A stretch of DNA of 64,000 bases from Chryseobacterium lathyri (GTDB lineage: Bacteria > Bacteroidota > Bacteroidia > Flavobacteriales > Weeksellaceae), in NCBI RefSeq assembly GCF_030812195.1, contig NZ_JAUSSF010000001.1, positions 1,984,001-2,048,000 of the forward strand, written 5' to 3'. Under the pieces are notes generated by a model. The model ran no database searches. It saw nothing but the letters and a program-made list of their open reading frames with translations, and had not been told where the DNA came from. This document shows, in pieces, positions 44,976-54,018 of the stretch. Within the stretch, counting starts at the first letter, position 1, and each line of letters begins with the position of its first letter. Both the position numbers and the translations under genes were made by a program.

Positions 44976-46730
44976 ATGGATAATATTGAAGCATTAAGTC
45001 CGAAACCGGATGAATTTGTAGAGAATAAGAATTCAAGGCATCCAAAAGGGTTGTGGGTTCTTTTCGGAACAGAAATGTGGGAGCGTTTTAACTTTTATGG
45101 GATGAGAGCCCTTTTGACGCTCTTCATGGTAAATTCCTTATTAATAAAAGAAGCTGATGCAGCAATTATCTACGGTGGATTTTTAGCTTTATGTTATTTA
45201 ACGCCTCTTTTGGGAGGATTTATTGCAGATAAATATATCGGAAACAGAAATGCCATCTTAATCGGTGGATCTCTAATGGCTATCGGGCAGTTTCTATTAT
45301 TTATCAGTGCCTCTACCTTCTCTGCTGATTTGGGCAGTTCTAAAATGATTATGTGGTTAGCATTATTCGTTATCATTTTCGGTAATGGATTTTTCAAGCC
45401 TAACATTTCCTCAATGGTGGGAAGTCTTTATCCTAAGCAAGAGAAATCCAAACTAGATTCTGCTTTTACCATTTTCTATATGGGGATCAACATCGGAGCG
45501 TTCCTGGGGCAATTTATCTGTCCATATCTAGGAGATGTGAAAGATGCAACCACTGGAGTAAGAGATGTTTTTGCTTTTAAATGGGGATTCTTAGCTGCTT
45601 CAATTGCAATGATAATCGGAACTGTAACCTTCTTTATCCTTAAAAATAAATATGTGGTAAATCCGGAAGGAAGACCTATCGGCGGATTACCAAAGAATAA
45701 TACAAGTGCTGACTTTGAAGAAGGGGAGACCCAAACTGCAAAATTCTCAGGAACATCTTTAGGTATTACCGGATTTTTATTTATCGTTTTATTCTTCGCT
45801 TTCCGATATTTATTGGTGGGAGAATTCGGATTTAAAGCTGTAGAGATGGGTCAGCTGATCAAAGGAATTATTTATCCTTTCATCTATGCAGCCGGTATTT
45901 CCCTGGCATTCCTTATCATGAGTTCTGCAGAAAACAAGATTGAAAGACAAAGAATCTGGGTAATCTATATTGTATCCTTCTTTATTATCTTCTTCTGGGC
46001 AGCTTTCGAGCAGGCAGGATCTTCATTAACCTTTATTGCTGACAACCAGACAGACAGAAATATTTTCGGGTGGAATATGCCTCCTTCAATGGTGCAGATC
46101 TTCAACGGTATTTTCGTAGTTCTGCTAGCGGTTCCATTCAGTTTAACATGGGATAAATTAAGAACAAAAGGAAGAGAACCCGTTTCACCTTTCAAGCAGG
46201 CAATGGGATTAGCATTGATCGCTCTTTCTTACTTCATCATCGCACACAATGTAAAAGATCTTGGAAATTCAGGATTATTAGCCATCAAATGGTTAATGCT
46301 TCTTTATTTCATCCAGACTTGTGGTGAACTTTGTTTATCTCCTATTGGCCTTTCACTCGTGGGTAAACTTGCTCCAAAAAGATTTGCATCATTATTATAC
46401 GGAGTATTCTTTATCTCCAATGCTGCAGGGTATGCCTTAGCAGGATCATTGGGAGCTCTTATCCCTGCTACAGGTGATAAATTCACAAAAGCACAGGAAA
46501 TAGGCGTAAACCTTCAGGATGTTTTAGATAAAAAAATAACGCTGACTGCTGAACAGACTGCAGCATTCGAGAAAGCTCAGTTACCATTACACAATCCTAC
46601 ATTTGCAGGCTTTGAGATCCATAACCTATTCGAATTCTTTATGGTATTCGTAGTACTTTGTGGTATCGCAGCTGTTATTTTGGGACTGATCTCTCCAATC
46701 TTAAAGAAAATGATGCACGGTGTAAAATAA
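44976..46730 (+). CDS. POT/PTR family peptide transporter 2
   Basis: 584 residues from ATG 44976 (MDNIEALSPK). POT signatures: FGTEMWERFNFYGMRA (ExxER), GGFIADKYIGNR, FYMGINIGAFLGQF, CGELCLSPIGLSL. 14 spans are expected, with a Leu/Lys/Thr-rich insert near the end (about 500-560). It imports short peptides with protons. Transcribed from its own consensus promoter and ended by a terminator, so it is not in an operon with transporter 1. Confidence 0.94.
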   Translation: MDNIEALSPKPDEFVENKNSRHPKGLWVLFGTEMWERFNFYGMRALLTLFMVNSLLIKEADAAIIYGGFLALCYLTPLLGGFIADKYIGNRNAILIGGSLMAIGQFLLFISASTFSADLGSSKMIMWLALFVIIFGNGFFKPNISSMVGSLYPKQEKSKLDSAFTIFYMGINIGAFLGQFICPYLGDVKDATTGVRDVFAFKWGFLAASIAMIIGTVTFFILKNKYVVNPEGRPIGGLPKNNTSADFEEGETQTAKFSGTSLGITGFLFIVLFFAFRYLLVGEFGFKAVEMGQLIKGIIYPFIYAAGISLAFLIMSSAENKIERQRIWVIYIVSFFIIFFWAAFEQAGSSLTFIADNQTDRNIFGWNMPPSMVQIFNGIFVVLLAVPFSLTWDKLRTKGREPVSPFKQAMGLALIALSYFIIAHNVKDLGNSGLLAIKWLMLLYFIQTCGELCLSPIGLSLVGKLAPKRFASLLYGVFFISNAAGYALAGSLGALIPATGDKFTKAQEIGVNLQDVLDKKITLTAEQTAAFEKAQLPLHNPTFAGFEIHNLFEFFMVFVVLCGIAAVILGLISPILKKMMHGVK

Positions 46731-46749
46731 CCACATCAATAAATACGAC

Positions 46750-46780
46750 AAAACCTCTGCAAAGTCAGAGGTTTTTTTTA
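46750..46780 (+). terminator. Terminator of transporter 2
   Basis: AACCTCTG-CAAAGT-CAGAGGTT followed by T run, 20 bp after the stop. Confidence 0.8.
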
Positions 46781-46787
46781 TTTTCGT

Positions 46788-47168
46788 ATGATGGAAATTT
46801 CCGAAGATTCTTTATTTCAATCCGTAAAGGAAATTATTAAGCAGTCGCGCGAAAAAGTGTTTCGGATCGCGAATTTTACTTTATTGCTCACTTACTGGCA
46901 GATCGGAAAACTGATTATAGAAGATGAACAGCAGGGAAAGGAACGCGCTGAATACGGAAAGCAAACATTAAAAAATCTTTCTAAAAAGCTAATTTTAGAG
47001 TTTGGAAAAGGCTTTGATTATACTAACCTTTCCAATATGCGCAAATTCTACACGGCTTTCCCAATTGTTGACACATTGTCTCTACAATTGAGTTGGTCCC
47101 ATTACAGATTACTTTCCGGACAATATGATAAATCGAACCTAATTAAAATCAATCATATACAATTATGA
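46788..47168 (+). pseudogene. Truncated YhcG/DUF1016-type nuclease gene
   Basis: 126 codons. The start matches the N-terminal domain of the YhcG/DUF1016 PD-(D/E)XK protein family: LLLTYWQIGKLIIEDEQQGK, RAEYGKQTLKNLSKKL, FGKGFDYTNLSNMRKFYTAF, and LQLSWSHYRLL. The family continues for another 200 residues with the nuclease domain, but here the reading frame leaves the family after about residue 109 and ends in unrelated codons overlapping the next ATG by 4 bp. It is a remnant, probably non-functional. It sits right after a terminator and before transporter 3. ATG 46791 is an equal start choice. Confidence 0.7.
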
Positions 47169-48676
47169 GCTTAACTCTAGATGAAATACAAAATTTCAAA
47201 GGAAAATACCCCAGACAGATCTGGAGTCTGTTTTTCTCTGAAATGTGGGAACGTTTTTGTTTCTACGGAATGCGTGGAATGCTGGTTTTCTTTATGATCT
47301 CGCAGCTTAATTTCCATGAAAAAGAAGCTAATCTTCAATACGGTGCTACCCAGGCATTCGTGTATGCCTTTACCTTTGTGGGCGGTCTTTTTGCAGATAA
47401 AATCCTTGGATTCAGAAAATCGCTATTCTGGGGCGGACTTCTGATGATCGTTGGAAGTTTGATTCTGGCAACTGACCCACATAAATTCTTTTTCTTAGGC
47501 ATCGCATTTACCGTAGTAGGAACAGGTTTCTTCAAACCGAATATTTCATCCATGGTTGGTCAGCTTTATAAGCCAAATGATTCAAGGGCTGATGCAGGCT
47601 TTTCTCTTTTTTATGCAGGAATCAACCTGGGTGCTTTACTCGGTGGTTATCTATGTATTGCTATCGGAAAAGGAGAAATTCTAAGCAACACCATTTCAGA
47701 AGCTATGAGATGGAATGTAGCCTTCGGCCTGGCCTCAATAGTGATGGTCATAAGTCTTATTAATTTTATTTTTACCCAAAAAAGAATGGGCACAATAGGT
47801 CTTCAGCCAGGACATCCTTTGGCAGAAGTAAAAGCTGCCCCGATTCCAAAATGGAAAGAATACGGAGTATACGTTTTATCACTTATTTTCGTCCCAATTA
47901 TCATGAAGATGGTAGCCAAAACAGAATACACAGATTATTTTATGTGGACCATAGGCCCTTTGACACTGATATACCTTTTCTATGAAATGTCTAAAGTAAC
48001 TGTTTCAGAGCGCAAAAAACTTTGGGCAGCCTTAGTTTTTATCATTTTCTCGATCCTATTCTGGGGGATTTATGAGCAAAGTGGCGGTTCGTTAAGTATT
48101 TTCGCTGCCAAGAACCTGAATAAAGATCTTCTTGGATTAGACCCGAACGGTGTAAATAACTCAGGAGGAGCCTTTTTCATCATTTTCCTTGCTCCACTTA
48201 TTGGTCTTCTCTGGATATGGTTGAATAAAAGAAAAATTGAGCCCAATACCATTGTTAAATTCGGTTTAGGATTTATTTTCCTGGGTGCTGGTTATTATGT
48301 TTTATTTGCAACAAGACTTTTTGCTGACCTTCAGGGGATAACGTCACTGAATTTTTTCACATTGGCATTATTAATCATTACACTCGGGGAATTGTGTCTA
48401 TCACCGATAGGACTGTCCATTATGACCAAACTTTCCACTAAAAACCTTCAGGGAATGATGATGGGAATGTGGTTTCTGGCCTCTGCTTACGGGCAGTACG
48501 TTGCCGGGATTATCGGTGCAGGACTTGCTACAGCAAAAGAGGGGTCTACAAACTATGATGCTTTGATCACTTATACTGATGGATATAAACAATTGGGATT
48601 ATATGCGGTAATTGCCGGTGTGGTATTAATTTTGATATCTCCGTTCGTAAAAAAATTAATGCAGGATGTAAAATAA
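47165..48676 (+). CDS. POT/PTR family peptide transporter 3
   Basis: 503 residues. POT motifs: FFSEMWERFCFYGMRGML (ExxER), GGLFADKILGFR, FYAGINLGALLGGYL and LGELCLSPIGLSI. It lacks the hydrophilic inserts of transporters 1 and 2, so it is shorter. It imports di/tripeptides with protons. The gene begins inside the last codons of the YhcG remnant; its own promoter probably lies within that remnant, which may be why the fragment persists. Confidence 0.94.
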   Translation: MSLTLDEIQNFKGKYPRQIWSLFFSEMWERFCFYGMRGMLVFFMISQLNFHEKEANLQYGATQAFVYAFTFVGGLFADKILGFRKSLFWGGLLMIVGSLILATDPHKFFFLGIAFTVVGTGFFKPNISSMVGQLYKPNDSRADAGFSLFYAGINLGALLGGYLCIAIGKGEILSNTISEAMRWNVAFGLASIVMVISLINFIFTQKRMGTIGLQPGHPLAEVKAAPIPKWKEYGVYVLSLIFVPIIMKMVAKTEYTDYFMWTIGPLTLIYLFYEMSKVTVSERKKLWAALVFIIFSILFWGIYEQSGGSLSIFAAKNLNKDLLGLDPNGVNNSGGAFFIIFLAPLIGLLWIWLNKRKIEPNTIVKFGLGFIFLGAGYYVLFATRLFADLQGITSLNFFTLALLIITLGELCLSPIGLSIMTKLSTKNLQGMMMGMWFLASAYGQYVAGIIGAGLATAKEGSTNYDALITYTDGYKQLGLYAVIAGVVLILISPFVKKLMQDVK

Positions 48677-48717
48677 AGTAAGCGAGATTATGCTTATTTT
48701 TACATAAATATCAAATT

Positions 48718-49251
48718 ATGAAGAAAATTATAAGCATAATATTCCTATTTTTAGTAAGTTTCAGCTTTGCCCAGGTAAAGTGGATGACTATTGAAGAAGC
48801 TTTAAAGGCCCAGAAAGAAAATCCAAAAAAAATCCTGATTGATTTTTATGCAGACTGGTGTGGACCATGTAAAATCATGGACAAAAAAACATATGGTCAC
48901 AATGTTATCGCTCAAATCTTAAATGAAAATTACTATCCAGTAAAATTTAACGCTGAAGAAAAACAGTCTATTGATGTTTTTGGAAGAACATTTTCCAATG
49001 ATAATACTGAACATAAAAAAGGAAGAAATTCTTTGCATGAATTCACTCAGTATATGAATGTTGGAGCTGTTCCAAGTACTGTATTCGTTGATGAGAAGGG
49101 CGGGCCTATCACAATTCTTCAGGGAGAGCTGTCCGCCAAAGAACTGGAACCCTATTTAGAATTCATCTCCAACGATCTTTTCAAAAAGATCCGTACCAGA
49201 GAACAATGGGAAGATTATCAGAAAAAGTTCAAATCTAAAATCAAAGATTAA
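48718..49251 (+). CDS. Periplasmic thioredoxin-family protein
   Basis: 177 residues with a signal peptide (about 1-18, FSFAQ). Thioredoxin fold with the active site FYADWCGPCKIM (CGPC, about residues 47-50) and the cis-Pro in GAVPSTVFV. The segment between them (about 70-105) is longer than in thioredoxin A. It works as an oxidoreductase in the periplasm; the partner is unknown. It lies between transporter 3 and recG. Confidence 0.9.
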   Translation: MKKIISIIFLFLVSFSFAQVKWMTIEEALKAQKENPKKILIDFYADWCGPCKIMDKKTYGHNVIAQILNENYYPVKFNAEEKQSIDVFGRTFSNDNTEHKKGRNSLHEFTQYMNVGAVPSTVFVDEKGGPITILQGELSAKELEPYLEFISNDLFKKIRTREQWEDYQKKFKSKIKD

Positions 49252-49260
49252 AACCATACA

Positions 49261-49293
49261 GCAGCTTTCAGATATTGGAAGCTGCTTTTTTTT
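49261..49293 (+). terminator. Terminator of the thioredoxin gene
   Basis: GCAGCTTTCA / TGGAAGCTGC (one G-T pair) and T run, 9 bp after the stop. Confidence 0.8.
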
Positions 49294-49369
49294 GATCTTA
49301 ACGGCTAATATTTTCAAAAAAAATTTTAATCTTAATCCTATTTTCCCGAAATTAGGGCTCATTTTTAAA

Positions 49370-51454
49370 ATGACTTTAGATACTTCTATAGAATATGTAA
49401 AAGGCATAGGTCCCGATAGAGCCAAACTCATCAAGAATGTGTTGGGCCTGTCAACCGTTGATGACCTTTTGAACTTCTACCCTATCCGTTATCTGGATAA
49501 AAGTAAAGTATTCAAGATTTCTCAGCTCGAGGAAAGCAGCATTGAGGTACAGCTTAAAGGGAGAATCACACAGGTACAGGAAATTCAGACCGGAAAGGTA
49601 AAAAGACTTTCTGCAAAATTCAATGATGATACCGGAACCATGGATCTGGTATGGTTTCAGTATTCAAAATGGCTGAAAGAACAGATTCCGATCAACCGTG
49701 AAGTTTATATTTTCGGAAAGATCAATGTTTTTAACCGTCAGTTCTCCATGCCTCACCCTGAAATTGAAGCCGAGGAAAATAAAGAAAGCGACACCCGCCT
49801 GAAACCTATTTATCCAAGCTCTGAAAAGCTGACTAAAAGAGGTTTGAACCAAAGATTTTTCCAGGTGGTTTTAAGGAATATCTGCAAAGAGATCCCCAAT
49901 CTTATTGAAGAAAACCTCCCTGATTATATGATGAAAGCATTTAAGTTTTTATCAAGACAGCATACTTTTTTAAATATTCATTTTCCAAAGGATATGCAGC
50001 ATTTTGAAAAAGCTGATAACAGGCTGAAGTTTGAAGAATCCTTCTTTTTTCAGTTAGGATATGCCCTTAAAAAGATTCATCATAAGAGCCACTCACCGGG
50101 AAATCCGTTTCCTGTTGTGGGTGATCATTTTAATAGTTTTTATAATCATCATATTCCTTTTGATCTTACCAATGCACAGAAAAAGGTTTTAAAGGAAATC
50201 CGACTGGATATGAAAAGACCTATTCAGATGAACAGGCTTCTTCAGGGAGATGTAGGATCCGGAAAAACTATGGTTGCATTGCTTACTATGCTGATCGCTA
50301 TGGATAATGGTTTTCAGAGCTGTATGATGGCTCCTACAGAAATCCTGGCACAGCAGCATTATAACGGCATCAAAGATCTTTTGGAAGCTACGGATATCAA
50401 CGTCCGTCTGCTGACGGGTTCCAGCAAAACCTCGGAAAGAAAAATCATTCACGAAGAACTTGAAAACGGAACACTGTCTATATTGGTAGGAACGCACGCG
50501 GTTCTGGAAGATAAGGTAAAATTTAAAAATCTTGGGCTGGCTATCATTGATGAACAACATAGATTTGGTGTGGCGCAAAGGGCAAAATTATGGGCTAAAA
50601 ATAAAATTCCCCCGCATATTCTTGTAATGACCGCAACCCCTATTCCAAGGACACTGGCAATGAGTTTTTATTCTGATCTGGATGTCTCTGTGATCGATGA
50701 AATGCCGGTAGGAAGAAAACCTATCATTACTGCACACAGAAGGGAAAAAGACAGGACGTATGTATATAATTTCTGCAGAGATGAGATTAAAAAAGGAAGA
50801 CAGGTCTATTTCGTGTATCCGCTGATCGAAGAGTCAGAAACTTTAGATTATAAAAATCTGATGGAAGGGCTTGATCATGTAATGAATGCATTCTCTGATT
50901 ATAATGTCACGATGCTTCACGGAAAAATGAAACCTGCCGAAAAAGATATTGCCATGAATTATTTTGCCTCAGGAAAAGCCGAAATTATGGTAGCTACCAC
51001 TGTCATCGAGGTCGGTGTGAATGTCCCGAATGCTTCTGTAATGGTGATAGAAAGCTCAGAAAGATTTGGGCTTTCGCAGCTTCACCAGCTTCGGGGACGT
51101 GTTGGAAGAGGTGCAGAACAGAGCTACTGTATCCTTATGACTTCAGATAAATTATCGAAGGAAAGCAGGACCCGTATCAAGACAATGACGGAAACCAATG
51201 ACGGATTCAAAATTTCTGAGGTGGATATGCAGTTGAGAGGTCCAGGAGATATCCTGGGAACACAGCAAAGTGGTGTGGTGGATTTTAAAAGACTTGATCT
51301 TGTGAATGATTCTGCAATTATTAAAACAACAAAAAATACGGTTGATAAAATCTTAGAAGCAGATCCACATCTGACAAAACCTGACAACCTGATCATCAAA
51401 AGCTATTATTTGAAGTACTACAAAGGAAAAAATAAATGGAGTAAGATTTCATAA
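49370..51454 (+). CDS. recG: ATP-dependent DNA helicase RecG
   Basis: 694 residues from ATG 49370 (MTLDTSIEYVKGIGP), the family's typical start; a TTG at 49292 would add 26 unrelated residues. The wedge/OB domain (about 40-150) is followed by the SF2 helicase with Walker A QGDVGSGKT, DEQH box (IIDEQHRFG), MTATPIPRT, and helicase C-terminal QLRGRVGRG, then the RecG TRG motif region. It remodels stalled replication forks and Holliday junctions. Confidence 0.97.
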   Translation: MTLDTSIEYVKGIGPDRAKLIKNVLGLSTVDDLLNFYPIRYLDKSKVFKISQLEESSIEVQLKGRITQVQEIQTGKVKRLSAKFNDDTGTMDLVWFQYSKWLKEQIPINREVYIFGKINVFNRQFSMPHPEIEAEENKESDTRLKPIYPSSEKLTKRGLNQRFFQVVLRNICKEIPNLIEENLPDYMMKAFKFLSRQHTFLNIHFPKDMQHFEKADNRLKFEESFFFQLGYALKKIHHKSHSPGNPFPVVGDHFNSFYNHHIPFDLTNAQKKVLKEIRLDMKRPIQMNRLLQGDVGSGKTMVALLTMLIAMDNGFQSCMMAPTEILAQQHYNGIKDLLEATDINVRLLTGSSKTSERKIIHEELENGTLSILVGTHAVLEDKVKFKNLGLAIIDEQHRFGVAQRAKLWAKNKIPPHILVMTATPIPRTLAMSFYSDLDVSVIDEMPVGRKPIITAHRREKDRTYVYNFCRDEIKKGRQVYFVYPLIEESETLDYKNLMEGLDHVMNAFSDYNVTMLHGKMKPAEKDIAMNYFASGKAEIMVATTVIEVGVNVPNASVMVIESSERFGLSQLHQLRGRVGRGAEQSYCILMTSDKLSKESRTRIKTMTETNDGFKISEVDMQLRGPGDILGTQQSGVVDFKRLDLVNDSAIIKTTKNTVDKILEADPHLTKPDNLIIKSYYLKYYKGKNKWSKIS

Positions 51455-51459
51455 AAAAA

Positions 51460-51485
51460 CCGCGAAAAGAAAATTTTTCCGCGGC
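51460..51485 (+). terminator. Possible recG terminator hairpin
   Basis: CCGCG ... CGCGG with AAAA/TTTT extensions, just after the recG stop. It is not followed by a T run, so termination is uncertain. Confidence 0.4.
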
Positions 51486-51686
51486 CCCCTTATAAAACTG
51501 TTATTTAGAAGAAATTACTTTTGGTCTGTTTAAAAAAATTTATTTTAATAGCAAGAACTAATATCTTGTGGTTTGGTATGAAAATATTTATATCTATTAA
51601 ATTCTCAGTCTTAACTATTAAAATAAATTAAAAAAAACAAAATGAATTATTTTTCCAACTTGCTTATTATAAAAACTAACTGTTTC

Positions 51687-51736
51687 AAGTTGAAGGAGTG
51701 GGAATGAAACGAATAAATACCCTTCAACTCTCTTAA
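51687..51736 (+). other. Hairpin with tiny reading frame
   Basis: AAGTTGAAGG (51687-51696) pairs with CCTTCAACT (51721-51729). The loop holds GGAG and an ATG (51704) that opens a 10-codon frame (MKRINTLQLS, stop at 51734). A Shine-Dalgarno-like AAGGAG is unusual for Bacteroidota and would be buried by the stem. It could be a leader peptide or chance. Confidence 0.25.
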
Positions 51737-52052
51737 GTTTTCATGATTGTACCGTTTTGTTTAAAGATCTTCTATGCTTTATAGCTGGAAATAAACATAA
51801 TTCATTTTGTTAAACTAACATTGTGACTTATATCTTGATTTCTAAATGAAATAATCTATTCTCTACCATTCATTGCTTTTGTATATATTTAATCTGTGTT
51901 GCAATGTTTATGTTTACAAAATTGATGATATTACGTGGATTTCTTCTTATATTATTTTAATTATTAATTATACAATTTTCACTTTTATGTGAATACTATG
52001 TGTCAAATATCACCTTTCTGTTTAAAATATAAATACATAAAACCTTTATTCA

Positions 52053-52499
52053 TCATACTTTCATAATAAAATTATCTATGTTCAATCCTGAAGAATGATA
52101 CTGCCAGTTTATGGTGATAATTTCTGTAAGTGACTTTTTCAGGCCGTCATAGGTTTCAGGCTTCCTCATGAAAATATTGGCACCATTAATGAAAATCTCT
52201 TCTATTTCGCTTTCAGGAATCAGGCCGGCATACACCACAATTACGGTGTTACTGAATCTGGGATTTATTTTAATTTCTCTCACACATTCCATGCAGCTTT
52301 TCCCCGGAATATCGAGCTTAATGAAAACTATTTCCGGAATAATTGCACCACTGCTGCTTATATAGGTCATAAGATCATCTCCGTCAGAGAAACATTGTGA
52401 TTTTACTCCTATCCTTAAATCTTTGAAAATATTTTTAAAGAATACAATGTTACCCTCATCATCATCTACTGTTATTACATTCAGATATTCTTTATTCAT
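52053..52499 (-). CDS. Response-regulator receiver-domain protein without phospho-Asp
   Basis: 148 residues, a single receiver (REC) domain. The acidic pocket VDDDEGN (D12-D14) and the conserved Lys-Pro (K113-P114) are kept, but the phospho-acceptor Asp is replaced by K61 (EIVFIKLDIPG, where the family has D-x-x-x-P). It therefore cannot be phosphorylated in the usual way and may be a constitutive or ligand-type pseudo-receiver. Its start overlaps the 3' end of the AraC gene by 8 bp, so both are translated from one transcript and probably work together. Confidence 0.82.
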   Translation of the reverse strand: MNKEYLNVITVDDDEGNIVFFKNIFKDLRIGVKSQCFSDGDDLMTYISSSGAIIPEIVFIKLDIPGKSCMECVREIKINPRFSNTVIVVYAGLIPESEIEEIFINGANIFMRKPETYDGLKKSLTEIITINWQYHSSGLNIDNFIMKV

Positions 52500-53073
52500 A
52501 CAGCATTTTTGAATTGATACTAATACTCTGGTTTTTTCTTCTTTTTGTAATGGTTTTATGAAATTGCGAAGGTGTGATACCGGTTGTATTTTTGAACTGA
52601 GTGCTCAAATGAGCCACACTGGAATAGTTCAGCTTATGGGCAATCTCTGTCAGGCTCTCCTTATTATTCAGAATAAGTTCCTTGGCATACTCTATTTTCT
52701 GAAGAATAATGAAGTTTTCTATAGAGGTAAAGGCAACCTCGGAAAAAAGGTTGGAAAGATACCCATAACTGTGGTTCAGTTTTTCAGCAATATAAATAGA
52801 TGCTTTAACAGGAACAGCATTTTCAGAGAAAACGAGTTCTACAATTGCATCTTTTATTTTCTGTACTAAAGCCGTCTTCTGGCTTTCAATAATCTCTATG
52901 CCGTAATCTTTAAGATTCTTCTTAAAAAGATTATGCTGCTCCTGGGTAATGGGTTCATAGAACTCCACTTCCCCAAAGTTCAGCAGGCGGTATTTCAGCC
53001 CGTGCTCCTTTAGCTTTTCATCCAATACCTTCTTACAAAGAGCATTGAAATCAAATTTTACATACATTTTCAT
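52492..53073 (-). CDS. AraC-family transcriptional regulator
   Basis: About 193 residues from ATG 53073 (MKMYVKFDF) or 53067. The C-terminus is an AraC-type double HTH: TSIENFIILQKIEYAKELIL, then SLTEIAHKLNYSSVAHLSTQFK and TGITPSQFHK. The first 100 residues are of unknown fold and could sense a ligand. The frame remains open upstream to a TTG (53091), but a -7 box (53096-53103) fixes the start. It is followed by the pseudo-receiver gene. No target can be named. Confidence 0.85.
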   Translation of the reverse strand: MKMYVKFDFNALCKKVLDEKLKEHGLKYRLLNFGEVEFYEPITQEQHNLFKKNLKDYGIEIIESQKTALVQKIKDAIVELVFSENAVPVKASIYIAEKLNHSYGYLSNLFSEVAFTSIENFIILQKIEYAKELILNNKESLTEIAHKLNYSSVAHLSTQFKNTTGITPSQFHKTITKRRKNQSISINSKMLYE

Positions 53074-53095
53074 CCTATATAAGTGTGTCAAATTT

Positions 53096-53103
53096 CAAAA
53101 GTA
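53096..53103 (-). promoter_or_regulatory. Promoter -7 box TACTTTTG of the AraC/receiver operon
   Basis: A TAnnTTTG match on the minus strand, 22 bp upstream of ATG 53073. It rules out the upstream TTG as start. Confidence 0.5.
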
Positions 53104-53167
53104 AATATAATAATTTATTTCATTAAAAAGTGAAATAGCCATGAAATTTTTAACATAATATATAAAA

Positions 53168-53200
53168 AGCAAAAAACTCCTGCATATTGAATACAGGAAT
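53168..53200 (-). terminator. Possible terminator of the upstream acetyltransferase gene
   Basis: TTCCTG ... CAGGAGTTTTTTG on the minus strand, 6-bp stem with an 11-base loop and T run, about 165 bp beyond the stop of the GNAT gene. Confidence 0.45.
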
Positions 53201-53365
53201 TAAACACTAAGGATGAAAAAAATATACTGATAAAAAGCTGCAAAGCTCAAAACCAAGCATATGAATGTATTATTGAAAGTGATTTGGTTCTGTTACAAAG
53301 ATGAAATAAAAAAAAACATCACTTGTTATAGAATTAAAATTAAATGTTACAGAATTTTAAGTCAA

Positions 53366-53869
53366 TTATTTGTGAATTAGAAACTCCATCAGATAATCGT
53401 CCATAACATACCCGCCTCCAATATCAAAGACACCTTCATCATAAACCTTGTATCCTTGGGATTCATAGAAGTTTCGGGCAGCATTATGTTTATTGACATT
53501 CAAAACAATTCTCCTATCTCCGTTCTCACTTACCTTGCTGTTTAAAAACTGAAGCACTTTTTTACCAAAACCTTTTCCTTTGCTCTCAGGAACCAAATAA
53601 ATCCTGTGTAGTTTTGTAGTTCCCTCTTCATAATGATGCTGGTACCCGATAAACCCCTCGTAAGAGTTACTATTTTCATCCTGAATCAGGTAATAGTGAT
53701 AATCCGGATTCTGTAAATGACTTCCGATCTCAGCCTCAGAGTACATCTCTGAAAGCATATATTCCATTTGCTCATCCGACAGAATCTCTGCATAAGCGTT
53801 TTTCCAAGATCTTCTCGCCAGATCCTGAATAAGGGGAATATCTTTTTCCGTTACTGCTGTTAATTTCAT
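53366..53869 (-). CDS. GNAT family N-acetyltransferase
   Basis: 167 residues from ATG 53869 (MKLTAVTEKD). The GNAT fold shows TKLHRIYLVPESKGKGFGKK, the acetyl-CoA-binding Q/R-x-x-G-x-G/A loop (SKGKGFGKK), and NKHNAARNFYESQGY. An ATG 14 codons upstream is ruled out by the dapA terminator. The substrate is unknown. It follows dapA on the same strand but is separated by a terminator. Confidence 0.9.
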   Translation of the reverse strand: MKLTAVTEKDIPLIQDLARRSWKNAYAEILSDEQMEYMLSEMYSEAEIGSHLQNPDYHYYLIQDENSNSYEGFIGYQHHYEEGTTKLHRIYLVPESKGKGFGKKVLQFLNSKVSENGDRRIVLNVNKHNAARNFYESQGYKVYDEGVFDIGGGYVMDDYLMEFLIHK

Positions 53870-53882
53870 AATTTTTCTGATT

Positions 53883-53911
53883 AAAAAAAGTGAAAAGCCG
53901 GAACTTTTCAC
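53883..53911 (-). terminator. dapA terminator
   Basis: GTGAAAAG-TTCCGG-CTTTTCAC with a T run on the minus strand, 108 bp after the dapA stop. It decides the GNAT start. Confidence 0.8.
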
Positions 53912-54018
53912 CTTATTATTTAATATAAATGGTCAATGGTTAATGTTGCTACGCAAATGAATAATCAAGGTCACCGTATATTTAAAAATTCACAATTGAC
54001 AACTCACTATTTACATTT

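Larger units (their letters stand above)
51455..52052. other. 598-bp gene-free region
   Basis: No credible protein gene over 20 codons. It begins with a hairpin (51460-51484, CCGCG...CGCGG) that probably ends recG transcription, and contains a second hairpin around a tiny reading frame at about 51687-51736. The rest is AT-rich (over 70 percent by eye) without repeats that I can name. An sRNA or a lost gene is possible. Confidence 0.5.
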
